Part shown: one piece after another, positions 10,784 through 19,514 of the stretch
How the letters are laid out: every line of letters starts with the position of its first letter
Numbering within the stretch: the first letter of the stretch is position 1
Source: Bacillus sp. WMMC1349
GTDB lineage: Bacteria; Bacillota; Bacilli; Bacillales; Bacillaceae
Reading direction: 5' to 3'
Length of the DNA: 64,000 nt
NCBI RefSeq assembly: GCF_013155385.1
Contig: NZ_JABJUQ010000007.1
Coordinates: forward strand, 1,656,001-1,720,000
Made by a program: the position numbers and the translations under genes
The notes under the pieces: model-generated
Database searches by the model: none
Told to the model about the DNA's origin: nothing
What the model saw: the letters and a program-made list of their open reading frames with translations, nothing else

Positions 10784-10909
10784 GATTCGTTAGAAGCTGT
10801 TCTTGGAGAGCATGCGGGGAAAGCAGGTGTCTGTTCCGCTATTTTCATCATTTTTTACCTGTGATACAATAGGTGCATTGTATGGATGAGATGAAAGGAA
10901 GTTTCTAAG

Positions 10910-11797
10910 ATGAAAAAGAATTTGCTACTAGTTGATGGGATGGCTCTATTGTTCCGCTCATTTTATGCGACAGCAGTGCACCGCAATTTCATGATTAATG
11001 ATCAAGGGGTTCCCACAAATGGGGTTCACGGTTTTATGAAGCATTTGCTGACTGCCATCAATGTTTTTGAACCGAGTCATATTGTCTGTTGTTGGGATAT
11101 GGGTAAAAAGACCTATCGTAATGATTTATATCAGGATTATAAAGCAAACCGTGGCGAACCGCCACTTGAATTAATTCCGCAATTTGACCTTGCGAAAAAA
11201 GCTGCATCAGAGTTAGGTATTACTAATATCGGGATGGCTGGATTTGAAGCGGATGACTGTATCGGTACGCTTGCATCATTATATAAAGATGAAGCAAACA
11301 TTACAGTCGTTACCGGTGATAAAGATTTACTTCAACTTTTGACTAACGCTGTTCAAGTTGCACTGATGCAAAAAGGGATCGGCAATTATAAGCTGTATAC
11401 AAAGGAACTATTTACAGAAGAAACAGGAATCTTGCCAGCAGCCTTAATTGATGTGAAAGCATTAATGGGGGACACAAGCGATAATTATCCAGGTGTTAAA
11501 GGAATTGGTGAAAAAACAGCATACAAACTGATCAAAGAGTATTTAACAATTGAACAACTGCTTGAAAATATTGATCAGTTAACAAAAGCTCAACAAAAGA
11601 AAATCACCGAAAACCTTGAAGACTTAAAACTATCTAGAATCCTCGCTGAAATCAAATGTGATGTTCCAGTATCTTTCTCATTGGAAGAGGCGCTTTTTGA
11701 ATTATCACATGACAGGGCTGGAAAAATGTTAAAACTGCATCAGATCAGAGGAATTGAACCGCTGCTATTGCAAATGAAAAGAAGAGAGATCGGCTAA
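10910..11797 (+). CDS. ypcP: 5'-3' exonuclease YpcP (flap nuclease family)
   Basis: A 295-residue stand-alone homologue of the 5' nuclease domain of DNA polymerase I. It degrades 5' flaps and RNA primers and contributes to Okazaki fragment processing. Visible signatures are LLVDGMALLFRSFYA at the N-terminus, FEADDCIGTLA and VTGDKDLLQL in the metal-binding core, and GVKGIGEKTAY, the helix-hairpin-helix DNA-binding motif, near residue 195. The start ATG is preceded by GAAAGGAAG. The 3' end overlaps the antisense gene sspL. Confidence 0.93.
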   Translation: MKKNLLLVDGMALLFRSFYATAVHRNFMINDQGVPTNGVHGFMKHLLTAINVFEPSHIVCCWDMGKKTYRNDLYQDYKANRGEPPLELIPQFDLAKKAASELGITNIGMAGFEADDCIGTLASLYKDEANITVVTGDKDLLQLLTNAVQVALMQKGIGNYKLYTKELFTEETGILPAALIDVKALMGDTSDNYPGVKGIGEKTAYKLIKEYLTIEQLLENIDQLTKAQQKKITENLEDLKLSRILAEIKCDVPVSFSLEEALFELSHDRAGKMLKLHQIRGIEPLLLQMKRREIG

Positions 11798-11945
11798 TAT
11801 CGATCTCTCTAACGTTTTGTATTGCTTTTTTTGCTCGGTTTTCAAGCTCAGTTTTCGGATCTTTATGTTCGTTCATGTATATTTCTCCCTGTGGTGTCAC
11901 ACTGCCGGTCAGACGACCTTTGCCAGTAGGTTGTTGTTTTTCCAC
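11745..11945 (-). CDS. sspL: Small acid-soluble spore protein SspL, C-terminally extended
   Basis: The first 43 residues match SspL: GKGRLTGSVTPQG followed by DPKTELENRAKKA. The GTG start at 11945 has a GAGGTG site six bases upstream. B. subtilis SspL is 42 residues, but here the frame runs on to 66 codons through the hairpin between the genes and into the antisense of the ypcP 3' end; the extra tail has a hydrophobic stretch. Minor SASPs are made in the forespore under SigG or SigF. The SspL identity is firm; whether the whole tail is produced is unknown. Confidence 0.8.
   Translation of the reverse strand: MEKQQPTGKGRLTGSVTPQGEIYMNEHKDPKTELENRAKKAIQNVREIDISRSLFFSFAIAAVQFL
11782..11809 (+). 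terminator. Hairpin after ypcP
   Basis: AGAGAGATCG-(gctaata)-TCGATCTCTCT stem spans the ypcP stop codon. The T-tract is weak, so termination is likely but not certain; the hairpin lies inside the antisense sspL frame. Confidence 0.5.
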
Positions 11946-11987
11946 ATGTATCACCTCATACTTTATCATGAACCAATCAGGGTAACT

Positions 11988-12386
11988 TTACTCTGGATGA
12001 TTTAGTAAAATTGCTTTTTTAGCCAACTTGTCGGCTACTTGGTTTTCTTTTGAGGGAATCCATTTAATAAAAAATAATTCAAAAGCTTTCTTTAAGCTGA
12101 TAATCTCTTCTAGATATGGCTTAAATGTTTGATTTTTGACAAATTCTAAATCTGTTGCGCGTTCAACGATTTCGGAATCGGTACGAAATGAAACAATGGG
12201 ATAATCCCTTTCAATGCAAAGCTTCATACCCTGAATCAGTGCAGAGAATTCGGCTTCATGGTTACTTAAACGGCCAGCAGGAATGGAAAAAGACTCTGAT
12301 TTTTGTCCATTTTTAATGAAAATACCAAGTCCGCTCAGCCCGGGATCACCAGAGCTCGCTCCGTCAATATAGACTTCAAGCGGCAT
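11988..12386 (-). CDS. ypdQ: RNase HI-like protein YpdQ
   Basis: RNase H fold protein of 132 residues, the length of B. subtilis YpdQ. The four catalytic carboxylates are present: Asp in [12 protein letters not shown], Glu in NHEAEFSAL, Asp in FRTDSEIVE and Asp in [11 protein letters not shown]. The upstream frame starts at 12404, but the ATG at 12386 has GGAGTG at good distance. It overlaps the 3' end of ypdP by 11 bases, so the two are translationally coupled. B. subtilis YpdQ was reported to lack RNase HI activity, so hydrolysis of RNA/DNA hybrids should not be assumed despite the intact motif. Confidence 0.88.
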   Translation of the reverse strand: MPLEVYIDGASSGDPGLSGLGIFIKNGQKSESFSIPAGRLSNHEAEFSALIQGMKLCIERDYPIVSFRTDSEIVERATDLEFVKNQTFKPYLEEIISLKKAFELFFIKWIPSKENQVADKLAKKAILLNHPE

Positions 12387-13077
12387 CCTTTTCACTCCTT
12401 TCATCCAGTGGTTTCATTCTTTTAGCCAAATATGCATATGGAGTTGCAAAAAGGGCCACAACAAATTTAAATACATATGTTGTAATAAAAATCTCGATCC
12501 ATATAGCAAAAGGGTATGTTCCTAAAAATGCAACACTTGTAAAAATCAGCGTATCGAAAATCTGACTGACAGCTGTACTCCCATTATTACGTAACCAAAG
12601 TGCACGATCTGAAGGAAATAATCGTCTAATCCAAGAATATACATAAACATCAACTGTTTGGCTGATGATATAGGCAAGCAGGCTACCAAGGACAATGCGC
12701 GGCATAAAACCAAAAATCGTTTCCAAAGCCGGTTGTGCAATATCTGACGGATGAGGTTTAAAAAGAAGGGCACCCTGCATAACGGCAGTCAAACTAATGA
12801 GAATGAAAAAACCGAGTGAGACAGCCTTTTTTGCTTCTTTTTTTCCATATCTTTCATTAATGACATCTGTTGCAAAAAAAACGCTGCCGTACATAATGTT
12901 ACCAAGCGTTGATGTTAAGCCGAAAAGCTCGACTGTTTTACCGACCTCAAGGTTAGCTGCAACAGTTGCAAACCCAATCCAGACGAATAAGCCGGTTTTG
13001 CCAAACTGCTTGAAAAAGAAAAGAACAATGATAAAAACGATAATCGCTAAACTAATCCACAGTATTTCATTAAACAA
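12376..13077 (-). CDS. ypdP: Queuosine precursor transporter family protein YpdP
   Basis: Integral membrane protein of the YhhQ/QPTR family, thought to import queuosine precursors (preQ0/preQ1) for tRNA modification. It has about six hydrophobic segments and the family signature [22 protein letters not shown] near residues 70-90. The frame is open to 13176, but the TTG at 13077, preceded by AAAGGAAG, gives 233 residues and matches the YpdP N-terminus. It is cotranscribed with ypdQ and divergent from ypeP. Confidence 0.85.
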   Translation of the reverse strand: MFNEILWISLAIIVFIIVLFFFKQFGKTGLFVWIGFATVAANLEVGKTVELFGLTSTLGNIMYGSVFFATDVINERYGKKEAKKAVSLGFFILISLTAVMQGALLFKPHPSDIAQPALETIFGFMPRIVLGSLLAYIISQTVDVYVYSWIRRLFPSDRALWLRNNGSTAVSQIFDTLIFTSVAFLGTYPFAIWIEIFITTYVFKFVVALFATPYAYLAKRMKPLDERSEKDAA

Positions 13078-13147
13078 AAAAGCTACTTCCTTTCTAAAAT
13101 AAACTGGGTCAAGACCGATTTGATTATAGCATAATAAAGGTGATGTT

Positions 13148-13807
13148 ATGAAGCTTAGAATAAGAATGAAAATCAATATAAAAGCAACGCCAAATGTTCA
13201 TTTTACAGCCGATGATTGGCTAGAAACAAATGAAACAGTCATAATGGGTCGTGAGCTTTCTCGTAGTCCGTATATTGATGAGCTTGAGTTTGAGGATGAA
13301 AAAGGCAGCATCTGGACACTGAAAGAACTGGAAAAACTGAAGGAAGAGTTAGCACACGAACCAGATGAAATCACAGTCTTTTTTGACGGAAGCTATGATA
13401 AAGAGAGTCAACTTGCAGGTTTAGGTATTGTCATTTATTATTCTCTTAACGGGGAACGATATCGTTTAAGAAAAAACAAGAACTTTCGCCTGACAACGAA
13501 TAATGAAGCTGAATATGCTGCACTTTATGAAGCCCTAAATGAGTTAAGAGATCTTGGAGCAGGCCGGAACTCAGTTATTATTAAAGGTGACTCACTTGTC
13601 GTATTAAATCAGTTGGAGGGAAACTGGCCTTGTTATGATCCCATCCACACAAACTGGTTGGATAAAATCGAACGACAGCTGCAACAATTGAAACTTTCGC
13701 CAACCTATATACAAATCAGCCGTAGTGAAAATAAAGAAGCAGATCAACTTGCTCGAAAAATTTTCGAACATAAATTGGTAGAAAGCAGTGTTAAATTAGA
13801 TCAATAA
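13148..13807 (+). CDS. ypeP: RNase H-like protein YpeP
   Basis: A second RNase H fold protein (219 residues). An N-terminal extension of about 75 residues precedes the domain. Catalytic residues are visible as Asp in VFFDGSYD, Glu in NNEAEYAAL, Asp in IIKGDSLVVL and Asp in NKEADQLARK. The plant-like reverse-transcriptase RNase H type is suggested by its spacing. The ATG has AAAGGTGATG upstream. Divergent from ypdP-ypdQ, with ypeQ 15 bases downstream. Its function in Bacillus is not established. Confidence 0.87.
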   Translation: MKLRIRMKINIKATPNVHFTADDWLETNETVIMGRELSRSPYIDELEFEDEKGSIWTLKELEKLKEELAHEPDEITVFFDGSYDKESQLAGLGIVIYYSLNGERYRLRKNKNFRLTTNNEAEYAALYEALNELRDLGAGRNSVIIKGDSLVVLNQLEGNWPCYDPIHTNWLDKIERQLQQLKLSPTYIQISRSENKEADQLARKIFEHKLVESSVKLDQ

Positions 13808-13822
13808 CGGAGATGAAAATTT

Positions 13823-14008
13823 TTGGATAAGAAGGAGATCTTTAAAGAATTAACAGACTTACAAGACAACTACTGTGAAGGGTGTTTTATTAAGAAACAG
13901 TTCCGAAAAGAACACGGAAAAACATATGCTCATGCGTTCTGTATCACAAAATGTACAGTTGGAGAAAAACTCCGTACTTTTGGTGAAGTGTTAATGAATA
14001 AAAACTAA
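13823..14008 (+). CDS. ypeQ: Small zinc-finger-like protein YpeQ
   Basis: A 61-residue protein with Cys18, Cys21, Cys40 and Cys44 arranged as CEGC...CITKC, which looks like a zinc site. It starts with TTG, with GGAGATG eight bases upstream, and follows ypeP closely, so it is the second gene of that operon. Function unknown. A terminator follows. Confidence 0.82.
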   Translation: MDKKEIFKELTDLQDNYCEGCFIKKQFRKEHGKTYAHAFCITKCTVGEKLRTFGEVLMNKN

Positions 14009-14031
14009 AAACCGCGAACTGCGGTTTTTTT
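14007..14031 (+). terminator. Terminator after ypeQ
   Basis: AAAACCGC-gaact-GCGGTTTTTTT hairpin with U tract. Confidence 0.85.
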
Positions 14032-14229
14032 AGTTTTTTATAACTGTGTCATCTGCTGTTTTATAAAATCTTCAGCAAAAATTTGCGATTCATTGCTTTC
14101 AAATAAGTTTCCAACATCGTTTAGTCAGCTGATTTTAGCAAAGTAGAACGATCATCCGTAATTATGAATCATTCCACACGCCACCAATAATGTTTCTTCA
14201 TGACAATTTAAATTAATATGCAAAAAAAA

Positions 14230-14256
14230 GAAAAATATATAAAAATGATCCGATAT
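14230..14256 (+). promoter_or_regulatory. SigD-type promoter of degR
   Basis: GAAA, 15 bases, then TCCGATAT, against the SigD consensus TAAA-N15-GCCGATAT (one mismatch in each box). It lies about 72 bases upstream of the degR start. B. subtilis degR is known to be SigD-dependent, which supports both assignments. Confidence 0.72.
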
Positions 14257-14327
14257 AACTATTGAACCTGAAAAATATAAGTCTTTATTACTATTTTGGG
14301 TATCTTCAATAAGGGGGTATGAAGATT

Positions 14328-14510
14328 TTGGAAGAAGCTGAATTGAAAACTGTTCTCCAGAAGACATTTCAAGAGGTATATAGAGATTTAGATCAATTAG
14401 TTAAAATAGCCAAAAAAGGGCGGCCATCTTTGGAAAAGAGTATTGATGAAATGGGACAGAGGCTAAAACAGAATATACTAGCTGTCGAATTTCAGCTCAA
14501 AACCAAATAG
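14328..14510 (+). CDS. degR: DegR, stabiliser of phosphorylated DegU
   Basis: With the TTG start at 14328 (nine bases after AAGGGGGT) the product is exactly 60 residues, the known length of DegR. The ATG at 14319 directly abuts the ribosome site and is less likely. The protein is hydrophilic and helical with many Lys/Glu. DegR slows dephosphorylation of DegU and so raises exoenzyme production. Identification rests on length, the SigD promoter and location between ypeQ and cspD; I did not recognise the sequence itself. Confidence 0.72.
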   Translation: MEEAELKTVLQKTFQEVYRDLDQLVKIAKKGRPSLEKSIDEMGQRLKQNILAVEFQLKTK

Positions 14511-14538
14511 GAGAGGCTACATTAGCCTCTCCTCTATT
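14511..14538 (+). terminator. Terminator after degR
   Basis: GGAGAGGCT-acatt-AGCCTCTCC stem followed by a short T-rich stretch; converges with cspD. Confidence 0.7.
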
Positions 14539-14564
14539 TGAAGTCTCATTTTTTCTTCATTTTG

Positions 14565-14765
14565 TTAAATTTTCACAACATTAGATGCTTGAGGTCCACG
14601 ATTACCTTCAACAATTTCGAAAGAAACTTCTTGTCCTTCTTCTAAAGATTTGTATCCGTCACCTTCAATAGCAGTGAAATGAACGAATACATCGTCTCCG
14701 CCTTCAACTTCGATGAAGCCGAAGCCTTTTTCATTGTTAAACCATTTTACTTTACCGTTTTGCAT
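14565..14765 (-). CDS. cspD: Cold shock protein CspD
   Basis: A 66-residue nucleic-acid chaperone with an OB fold. Both RNA-binding motifs are intact: KGFGFIEV (RNP1) and VFVHF (RNP2). It is nearly identical to B. subtilis CspD as I remember it. It binds single-stranded RNA/DNA and helps translation and antitermination at low temperature and in stationary phase. The ATG is preceded by AGGAGGA. A SigA-type promoter 80 bases upstream gives a long leader, as is usual for csp genes. Confidence 0.97.
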   Translation of the reverse strand: MQNGKVKWFNNEKGFGFIEVEGGDDVFVHFTAIEGDGYKSLEEGQEVSFEIVEGNRGPQASNVVKI

Positions 14766-14849
14766 ATTGCTTAATCCTCCTAGTACTGTAGCACATAGTG
14801 CTAAAAAAAATTTTCATCATCTAACCATAGTATGCTAAATGATGGTTTC

Positions 14850-14878
14850 ACTATACACCATTTGTTGTGACGAGTCAA
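14850..14878 (-). promoter_or_regulatory. SigA-type promoter of cspD
   Basis: On the minus strand TTGACT, 17 bases, TATAGT. The predicted start gives a leader of about 80 bases before the cspD ATG. Confidence 0.68.
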
Positions 14879-15014
14879 GTTGTCAAGAGAAAAAAATGAA
14901 CTTTATTTCCTTTTTAAGGTGTTTTTTTTGTAATCGCTTTCGTTAATTCTGAAAAATAAAATGTTTTTATGTTAATCTAAAGTAAAACAAAATGAATAAG
15001 GAGCAGTGGAGAAA

Positions 15015-15704
15015 ATGAATCGATATTCAATTAACGAATTTGTGAATAAAACACAGCAGCAGGATAAAGGAGAAGGGTTGTTTGAATTGGAAACTCCCCG
15101 CCTCCTCGAAATCAATTTGAACGGGAAAATATGGGCCAAGGCCGGCTCAATGATTTCCTATAGAGGGCAAATGAAGTTTAAACGTGAAGGTGTATTTGAA
15201 CACGGATTGGGCCGGATGATGAAAAAAGCTCTCAGCGGTGAAGGTACAGCCCTTATGAAAGCTGAGGGAAACGGTAAGCTGTATATTGCAGATCAAGGTA
15301 AGAAGATATCCATTTTAAATCTAAATAATGATTCTATATTTATAAATGGAAATGATTTATTGGCATTTGAGACTGAATTAAACTGGGATATTAAAATGAT
15401 GAAAAAAATCTCTGGAATGATTGCTGGCGGTTTGTTTAATGTCAAGCTTGATGGCACAGGTATGGCGGCTATTACCACCCATTATGATCCACTAACATTA
15501 ATCGTCACACCGGAAAGCCCTGTTTATACTGATCCAAACGCAACCGTAGCTTGGTCAGGAGATCTTCAGCCTGAATTTGTCACAGATGTTTCTTTTAAAA
15601 CATTGATTGGCAGGGGAAGTGGCGAATCGATTCAAATGAAGTTTTCAGGAAACGGATTTGTTATTGTTCAGCCAGTTGAAGAGGTCTATTTAAATCAATC
15701 TTAA
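15015..15704 (+). CDS. AIM24-family protein
   Basis: A 229-residue protein resembling the AIM24/TIGR00266 beta-sandwich family: repeated short beta strands, many glycines, and the block WAKAGSMISYRG near the N-terminus followed by GLFNVKLDGTGMAAI. A GTG at 15006 lies only two bases after AAGGAG, so ATG 15015 is preferred. Bacterial members have no settled function; the name comes from a mitochondrial homologue. It stands alone between cspD and a repeat copy. Confidence 0.8.
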   Translation: MNRYSINEFVNKTQQQDKGEGLFELETPRLLEINLNGKIWAKAGSMISYRGQMKFKREGVFEHGLGRMMKKALSGEGTALMKAEGNGKLYIADQGKKISILNLNNDSIFINGNDLLAFETELNWDIKMMKKISGMIAGGLFNVKLDGTGMAAITTHYDPLTLIVTPESPVYTDPNATVAWSGDLQPEFVTDVSFKTLIGRGSGESIQMKFSGNGFVIVQPVEEVYLNQS

Positions 15705-15717
15705 TGAACAATAAAAA

Positions 15718-15801
15718 GAGGGTGTCCCTGAAAGTAGTATGGATGAATAAAAATCGGGGAATTTGCCCACTGATCATGTTGATAAAACGACTTTTTGAGT
15801 C
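15718..15801 (-). repeat. Dispersed repeat, copy C
   Basis: Reverse orientation. Read on the minus strand it has GACTCAAAAAGTC, then GGGCAAATTCCCCG, TTTTTATTCATCCATACTAC and TTTCAGGGACACCCTC, collinear with copies A and B. Confidence 0.72.
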
Positions 15802-17037
15802 AAGTATTTTGTAATTGTGTTGCGCACGCTAAATCGACCAAATGATAGCATATATTATAGGTGATTGCTGGCGAATTGGTGATGCTGTTTCGTCATCATC
15901 GTGTATTTCGTGTGTAATAAGGTGAAATTATACACGGAATGGACGCAACTTTATGAGATTTTCTCAGAGGTTGCGTTTTTAATTTGTCATCATACTTCAC
16001 TAAATGGTTATAAAGAATAAGATCTTGTCCTTATAGTGAGTATTACCTGACTAATCACGCATAATATAGGCATTTAATTGTAAAGTGCCTTATATCTCCT
16101 AACTCGCCAATGATTTGAACAGCTGATGTTTCCCCTATCCTTGGAAATGATCAAAGTACTTGATACTCTACGCGTTCATTTGAAAATTTTTTACAAGCTG
16201 TTTCTTTTTTCTTTTAAGTCTGTGATGCGCCTTGCGTCACCTTTGACTTGTTACAACGCAGTCTTCTTTTGTGATTGCTGGATAAGAGGTTTGAGCAGCT
16301 TTAAGAAAGGCGATTCCTTTCTATTCTGCTCGTTTCGGAGTATTTGTTTTTAATTTAAAACTTCATCAGAGTGCCGATACAATTGCACAATATTCAAAAC
16401 AAGGAAGACCGATTTGAAATAGTTGGTCCAATGAAAAGCTCAATTGCAGAGTTTTGTGTAAACGGCAATATAGTGTGTGATCTCACTCATAGTAACGTGT
16501 GAATCCACACATCTGTTGATAGTAAACCTCTTCTTGATAAGTTTGTTCACGCTCTATTCAAAAATAAGATGTAGCCAGCTCGTTTATCTGTTTTTTGGCG
16601 ACGCATCAGTTCGCTTCAAGGCAATATGTATAATCATAGCCTAGGAACCGTTCTAACGTTTTGGAAGGTGCTTGTCCATCTTAATAAGTTAATGCTTGAA
16701 GTGTTTCATGAAGTTGTTCAAAAGAGGAGCGATTATCGTCAATCTCTTTACATTGGCGATATTGACTGTAAATAAACCATTGTACTTTTTGCCCATACTA
16801 ACATCTAGAGCTACAACATGTTTCATTATTCCATTTTCCCTTTTTGCCAATCATACAAGCCTTCATATGACCTTATCAATTCCATTCTCTTATACACGAT
16901 CTCGAAGGAGCCGACATATATAGTGTGGACTCTAAATGGTTTCGACCTTTCTTCACTTCTGCTGCTGTAAAAAAATAGTAGCACAAACCGTGGCCTTGGT
17001 CTGTGCTACTAATGTTAGTGTGTTTTTTACAATTAAG
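15802..17037 (-). mobile_element. IS110-family insertion sequence remnant
   Basis: The 1.2-kb gap between repeat copy C and ugtP is filled by a heavily decayed IS110-type element on the minus strand. Its transposase shows several frameshifts and stops. No intact ends were identified, so the limits given are those of the gap. Confidence 0.65.
15890..16826 (-). pseudogene. IS110-family transposase, multiply frameshifted
   Basis: Read from the ATG at 16826 the frame begins MKHVVALDVSMGK, the RuvC-like N-terminal motif of IS110 transposases, then shifts after a lengthened A run. Further downstream, in other frames, come SQYRQCKE, RRQKTD with the usual neighbourhood, IGETSAVQIIGELGD (the C-terminal Transposase_20 motif, about 16085-16140) and YDDKLKTQPLRKSHKVASI near 15950. 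The order and spacing match a single ancestral transposase of about 400 residues. Non-functional. Short open frames on the opposite strand in this interval are shadows. Confidence 0.78.
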
Positions 17038-18186
17038 TTAGAAGGCTCCAACAGTCTGTTTCTTATTCATGATTAATTCAGACTGTTCAACAATATCCTT
17101 AAGAATGACTTCTGATGACTGAGAGAGGTGAAGGCTTTTGATATTTTGTTTCATTTGATTTAACCTTTGTTCATCAGCCAAAAGCGATGAGACGGATTCA
17201 AGGATTTCCTCGTGCCGGTTTATGACAATCGCAGCCCCTTTTTCTTCAAAGAATAAGGCATTTTCTTTTTCTTGTCCTGGCACTGGTTTATACAGAATCA
17301 CTGGAACACCGATGGCAGTTGCCTCTGTAAGTGTGATTCCGCCAGGTTTTGTGATCATACAGTCCGTCACTCTAAATAACTCGTCAATTCTTTCAACGTA
17401 TCCAAATGTTTTGAGTTTATGTGGGTGTGCAGCTTCAAGTTCTTCCAATGAATTTTTCAATGTAACATTTTTTCCGCAGACAACGATAACTTGGACATCG
17501 TCTTTTTTAACGAGAGACTCGCACAGTTCCTTTACATTTTTAAGAACACCATGCGCACCAGCCATAATCAATAAAACCTTTTTATCTTTCGAAAGTTGAT
17601 ATTTTGCGTATATCTCCTCTGTATCGATGTCTTCTTCAAATTGACGGCGAATTGGGATACCGGTAATTTTTACATTGTTAGGATGTGTGCCTATTTCCAC
17701 AAGCTTTGCTTTGACGTAGTCAGTTGCGACATAATATTTATCAATGTGCTCGTGAACCCAAATTTTATGCAAGCAGAAATCAGTCATTACGTTAAAAGTT
17801 GGAATCACTTTTCCCATTCTTCGTCTGTATTCAGGGACAACAATCATTGGGAACGTATTGATGATGATATCTGGTTTATGTTGTTTAACAAGTTGATCAA
17901 GCCGTTTATTTCCCATCTTAAAATAAATATTAAACTTTCTTTTATTGTATATTTTATCAACTCCATAATAAAAGAGACGATAAAACTGTTTTCCGATAGA
18001 AAAACTTTTTAAATAAAGAAATTGTGTAATCTCAGATACAACAGGATTTGATTCTTGATACAAATTTGAAACAGTGACATTCTTAAAACCTAGCCGTTCG
18101 CACTCTTTATAAAGAGTTTTGGCTACCTGAACATGGCCATTTCCATAATTTGCAGTCAGTATTAATATATTTTTGTTGATATTCAA
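17038..18186 (-). CDS. ugtP: Processive diacylglycerol beta-glucosyltransferase UgtP
   Basis: Transfers glucose from UDP-glucose to diacylglycerol, giving mono- to tri-glucosyldiacylglycerol, the anchor for lipoteichoic acid; in B. subtilis it also links nutrient status to cell size through FtsZ. Membrane-associated GT28-family enzyme of 382 residues (B. subtilis 382). Visible are the N-terminal TANYGNGHVQVAKTL loop for lipid binding and the C-terminal nucleotide-sugar site around TKPGGITLTEATAIGVPVIL. Monocistronic on the minus strand. The 270 bases up to metA hold no gene that I can support. Confidence 0.96.
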   Translation of the reverse strand: MNINKNILILTANYGNGHVQVAKTLYKECERLGFKNVTVSNLYQESNPVVSEITQFLYLKSFSIGKQFYRLFYYGVDKIYNKRKFNIYFKMGNKRLDQLVKQHKPDIIINTFPMIVVPEYRRRMGKVIPTFNVMTDFCLHKIWVHEHIDKYYVATDYVKAKLVEIGTHPNNVKITGIPIRRQFEEDIDTEEIYAKYQLSKDKKVLLIMAGAHGVLKNVKELCESLVKKDDVQVIVVCGKNVTLKNSLEELEAAHPHKLKTFGYVERIDELFRVTDCMITKPGGITLTEATAIGVPVILYKPVPGQEKENALFFEEKGAAIVINRHEEILESVSSLLADEQRLNQMKQNIKSLHLSQSSEVILKDIVEQSELIMNKKQTVGAF

Positions 18187-18454
18187 ACATATTCACCTCA
18201 ATTAATTCAAACAACAAGAGCTAATTAGTAAAAAACAGAGTCAATCCCAACACATACCATACCATAAAATATTATTTTTTTATAAATGAAGAACAAAAAA
18301 TTTAAGATATTTTTAAAGTTTTTACAACAGAAGGACACTAAACGGTATCTGCTTCGTGAAAACTTTTATGATGTGAAGAAACTTTTTAAAATACTGACCC
18401 AAACAGTATTTTATCATATTTTGTCCGTCTTGCATCAGACCAGGGTACGAAAAT

Positions 18455-19363
18455 TCATTTCCATTCGTAAGGAGTCTCTTGGTAAACATAATAATTTAGC
18501 CAATTCATAAACAAAAGCGTAGCATGTGCTTTCCAACGGTTGATAGGTAAAGCTCTACCACCTGTGTCTTTAAAATAATTCAGCGGTGGGTCAATCTCGA
18601 TGTTTTTTGCTAGATCTCTTTCATACTCTTCTTTAAGAGTATCTGTATCATACTCTGGATGTCCAGTCAAAAAAATTTGCTTTTCATCTTTTGAAACAAT
18701 CAAACACACTCCAGCATCTTCAGAAACGCTCAGTACTTTTAATTGAGAGCTCTTTTTTAAATCATCTATGTTAATATCTGTATGTCTGGAATGTGGTACA
18801 TAGTAGAATTCTTCAAATCCTCTAACTAGACGCTCGTTTTTCTGTAATAGTTTGTGTTCAAACACGCCAAACAGTTTTTTCGGCAATTTTGCTTTACGAA
18901 TCCCGTAATGATGGTATAGTCCCGCTTGAGCTCCCCAGCAAATGTGCAGTGTTGATGTGACATGTGTTTTGCTCCAGTCGAAAATCTCCTTGAGTTCGTT
19001 CCAATACGAAATGTTTTCATAAGGTAAATGTTCGATCGGCGCCCCAGTAATAATCATACCGTCAAACTTTCTGTCTTTAATTGCCGAAAAAGTTGTGTAA
19101 AATTGTTCTAAATGCTGCCGTGCTGTGTTTTTGGGTGCATGTGTAGCCGGAATTAAAAAAGTGAAGTATACCTGTAAAGGAGAATTTCCGAGCAGCCTTA
19201 ACAACTGTGTTTCCGTTCTGATTTTTTGTGGCATTAAGTTAAGAATGACAATATTTAATGGTCTAATATCTTGATGAAATGCCCGTTTTTCATCCATGAC
19301 AAAAATATTTTCACTTTCAAGAATCCGCCTGGCAGGCAAGTCGATAGGGATGTTGATAGGCAA
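18455..19363 (-). CDS. metAA: Homoserine O-acetyl/succinyltransferase MetAA
   Basis: First committed step of methionine synthesis: acylation of homoserine. The frame is open to 19429, but TTG at 19363, six bases after GGAGGT, gives 302 residues beginning with the conserved PINIP. The catalytic residues fall at the family numbering: Cys142 in HICWGAQAG, His235 and Glu237 in TGHPEYD. Bacillus enzymes of this MetA family use acetyl-CoA. The leader before the gene is too short for a SAM riboswitch and none is seen, so regulation is by another route. Divergent from fhs. Confidence 0.94.
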   Translation of the reverse strand: MPINIPIDLPARRILESENIFVMDEKRAFHQDIRPLNIVILNLMPQKIRTETQLLRLLGNSPLQVYFTFLIPATHAPKNTARQHLEQFYTTFSAIKDRKFDGMIITGAPIEHLPYENISYWNELKEIFDWSKTHVTSTLHICWGAQAGLYHHYGIRKAKLPKKLFGVFEHKLLQKNERLVRGFEEFYYVPHSRHTDINIDDLKKSSQLKVLSVSEDAGVCLIVSKDEKQIFLTGHPEYDTDTLKEEYERDLAKNIEIDPPLNYFKDTGGRALPINRWKAHATLLFMNWLNYYVYQETPYEWK

Positions 19364-19414
19364 CACGCCACCTCCGGTTTTTTTCCGCTGATTTTTCTTC
19401 ATTATAGGAATTTT

Positions 19415-19444
19415 TTGACGATATTTCAATGAGTGAATTATGAT
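19415..19444 (+). promoter_or_regulatory. SigA-type promoter of fhs
   Basis: TTGACG, 18 bases, TATGAT, about 70 bases upstream of the fhs start. Confidence 0.6.
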
Positions 19445-19514
19445 ACAATAAAAGAAGTATGTGAAAAAAATGGAAACCTATTTGTGATGAACGAAAAGGA
19501 GGCTCTTCTAGTTT

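Noticed and set aside
16126..16923. Two plus-strand ORFs of 75 codons in the IS110 remnant
   Set aside because: They are antisense shadows of the minus-strand transposase pseudogene.
18286..18510. 75-codon plus-strand ORF between ugtP and metA
   Set aside because: Very Lys/Phe-rich, no ribosome site, overlaps the metA 3' end on the other strand; best seen as AT-rich spacer.
19364..19514. Possible SAM riboswitch (S-box) for metA
   Set aside because: The divergent metA-fhs gap is too short and lacks S-box core motifs.
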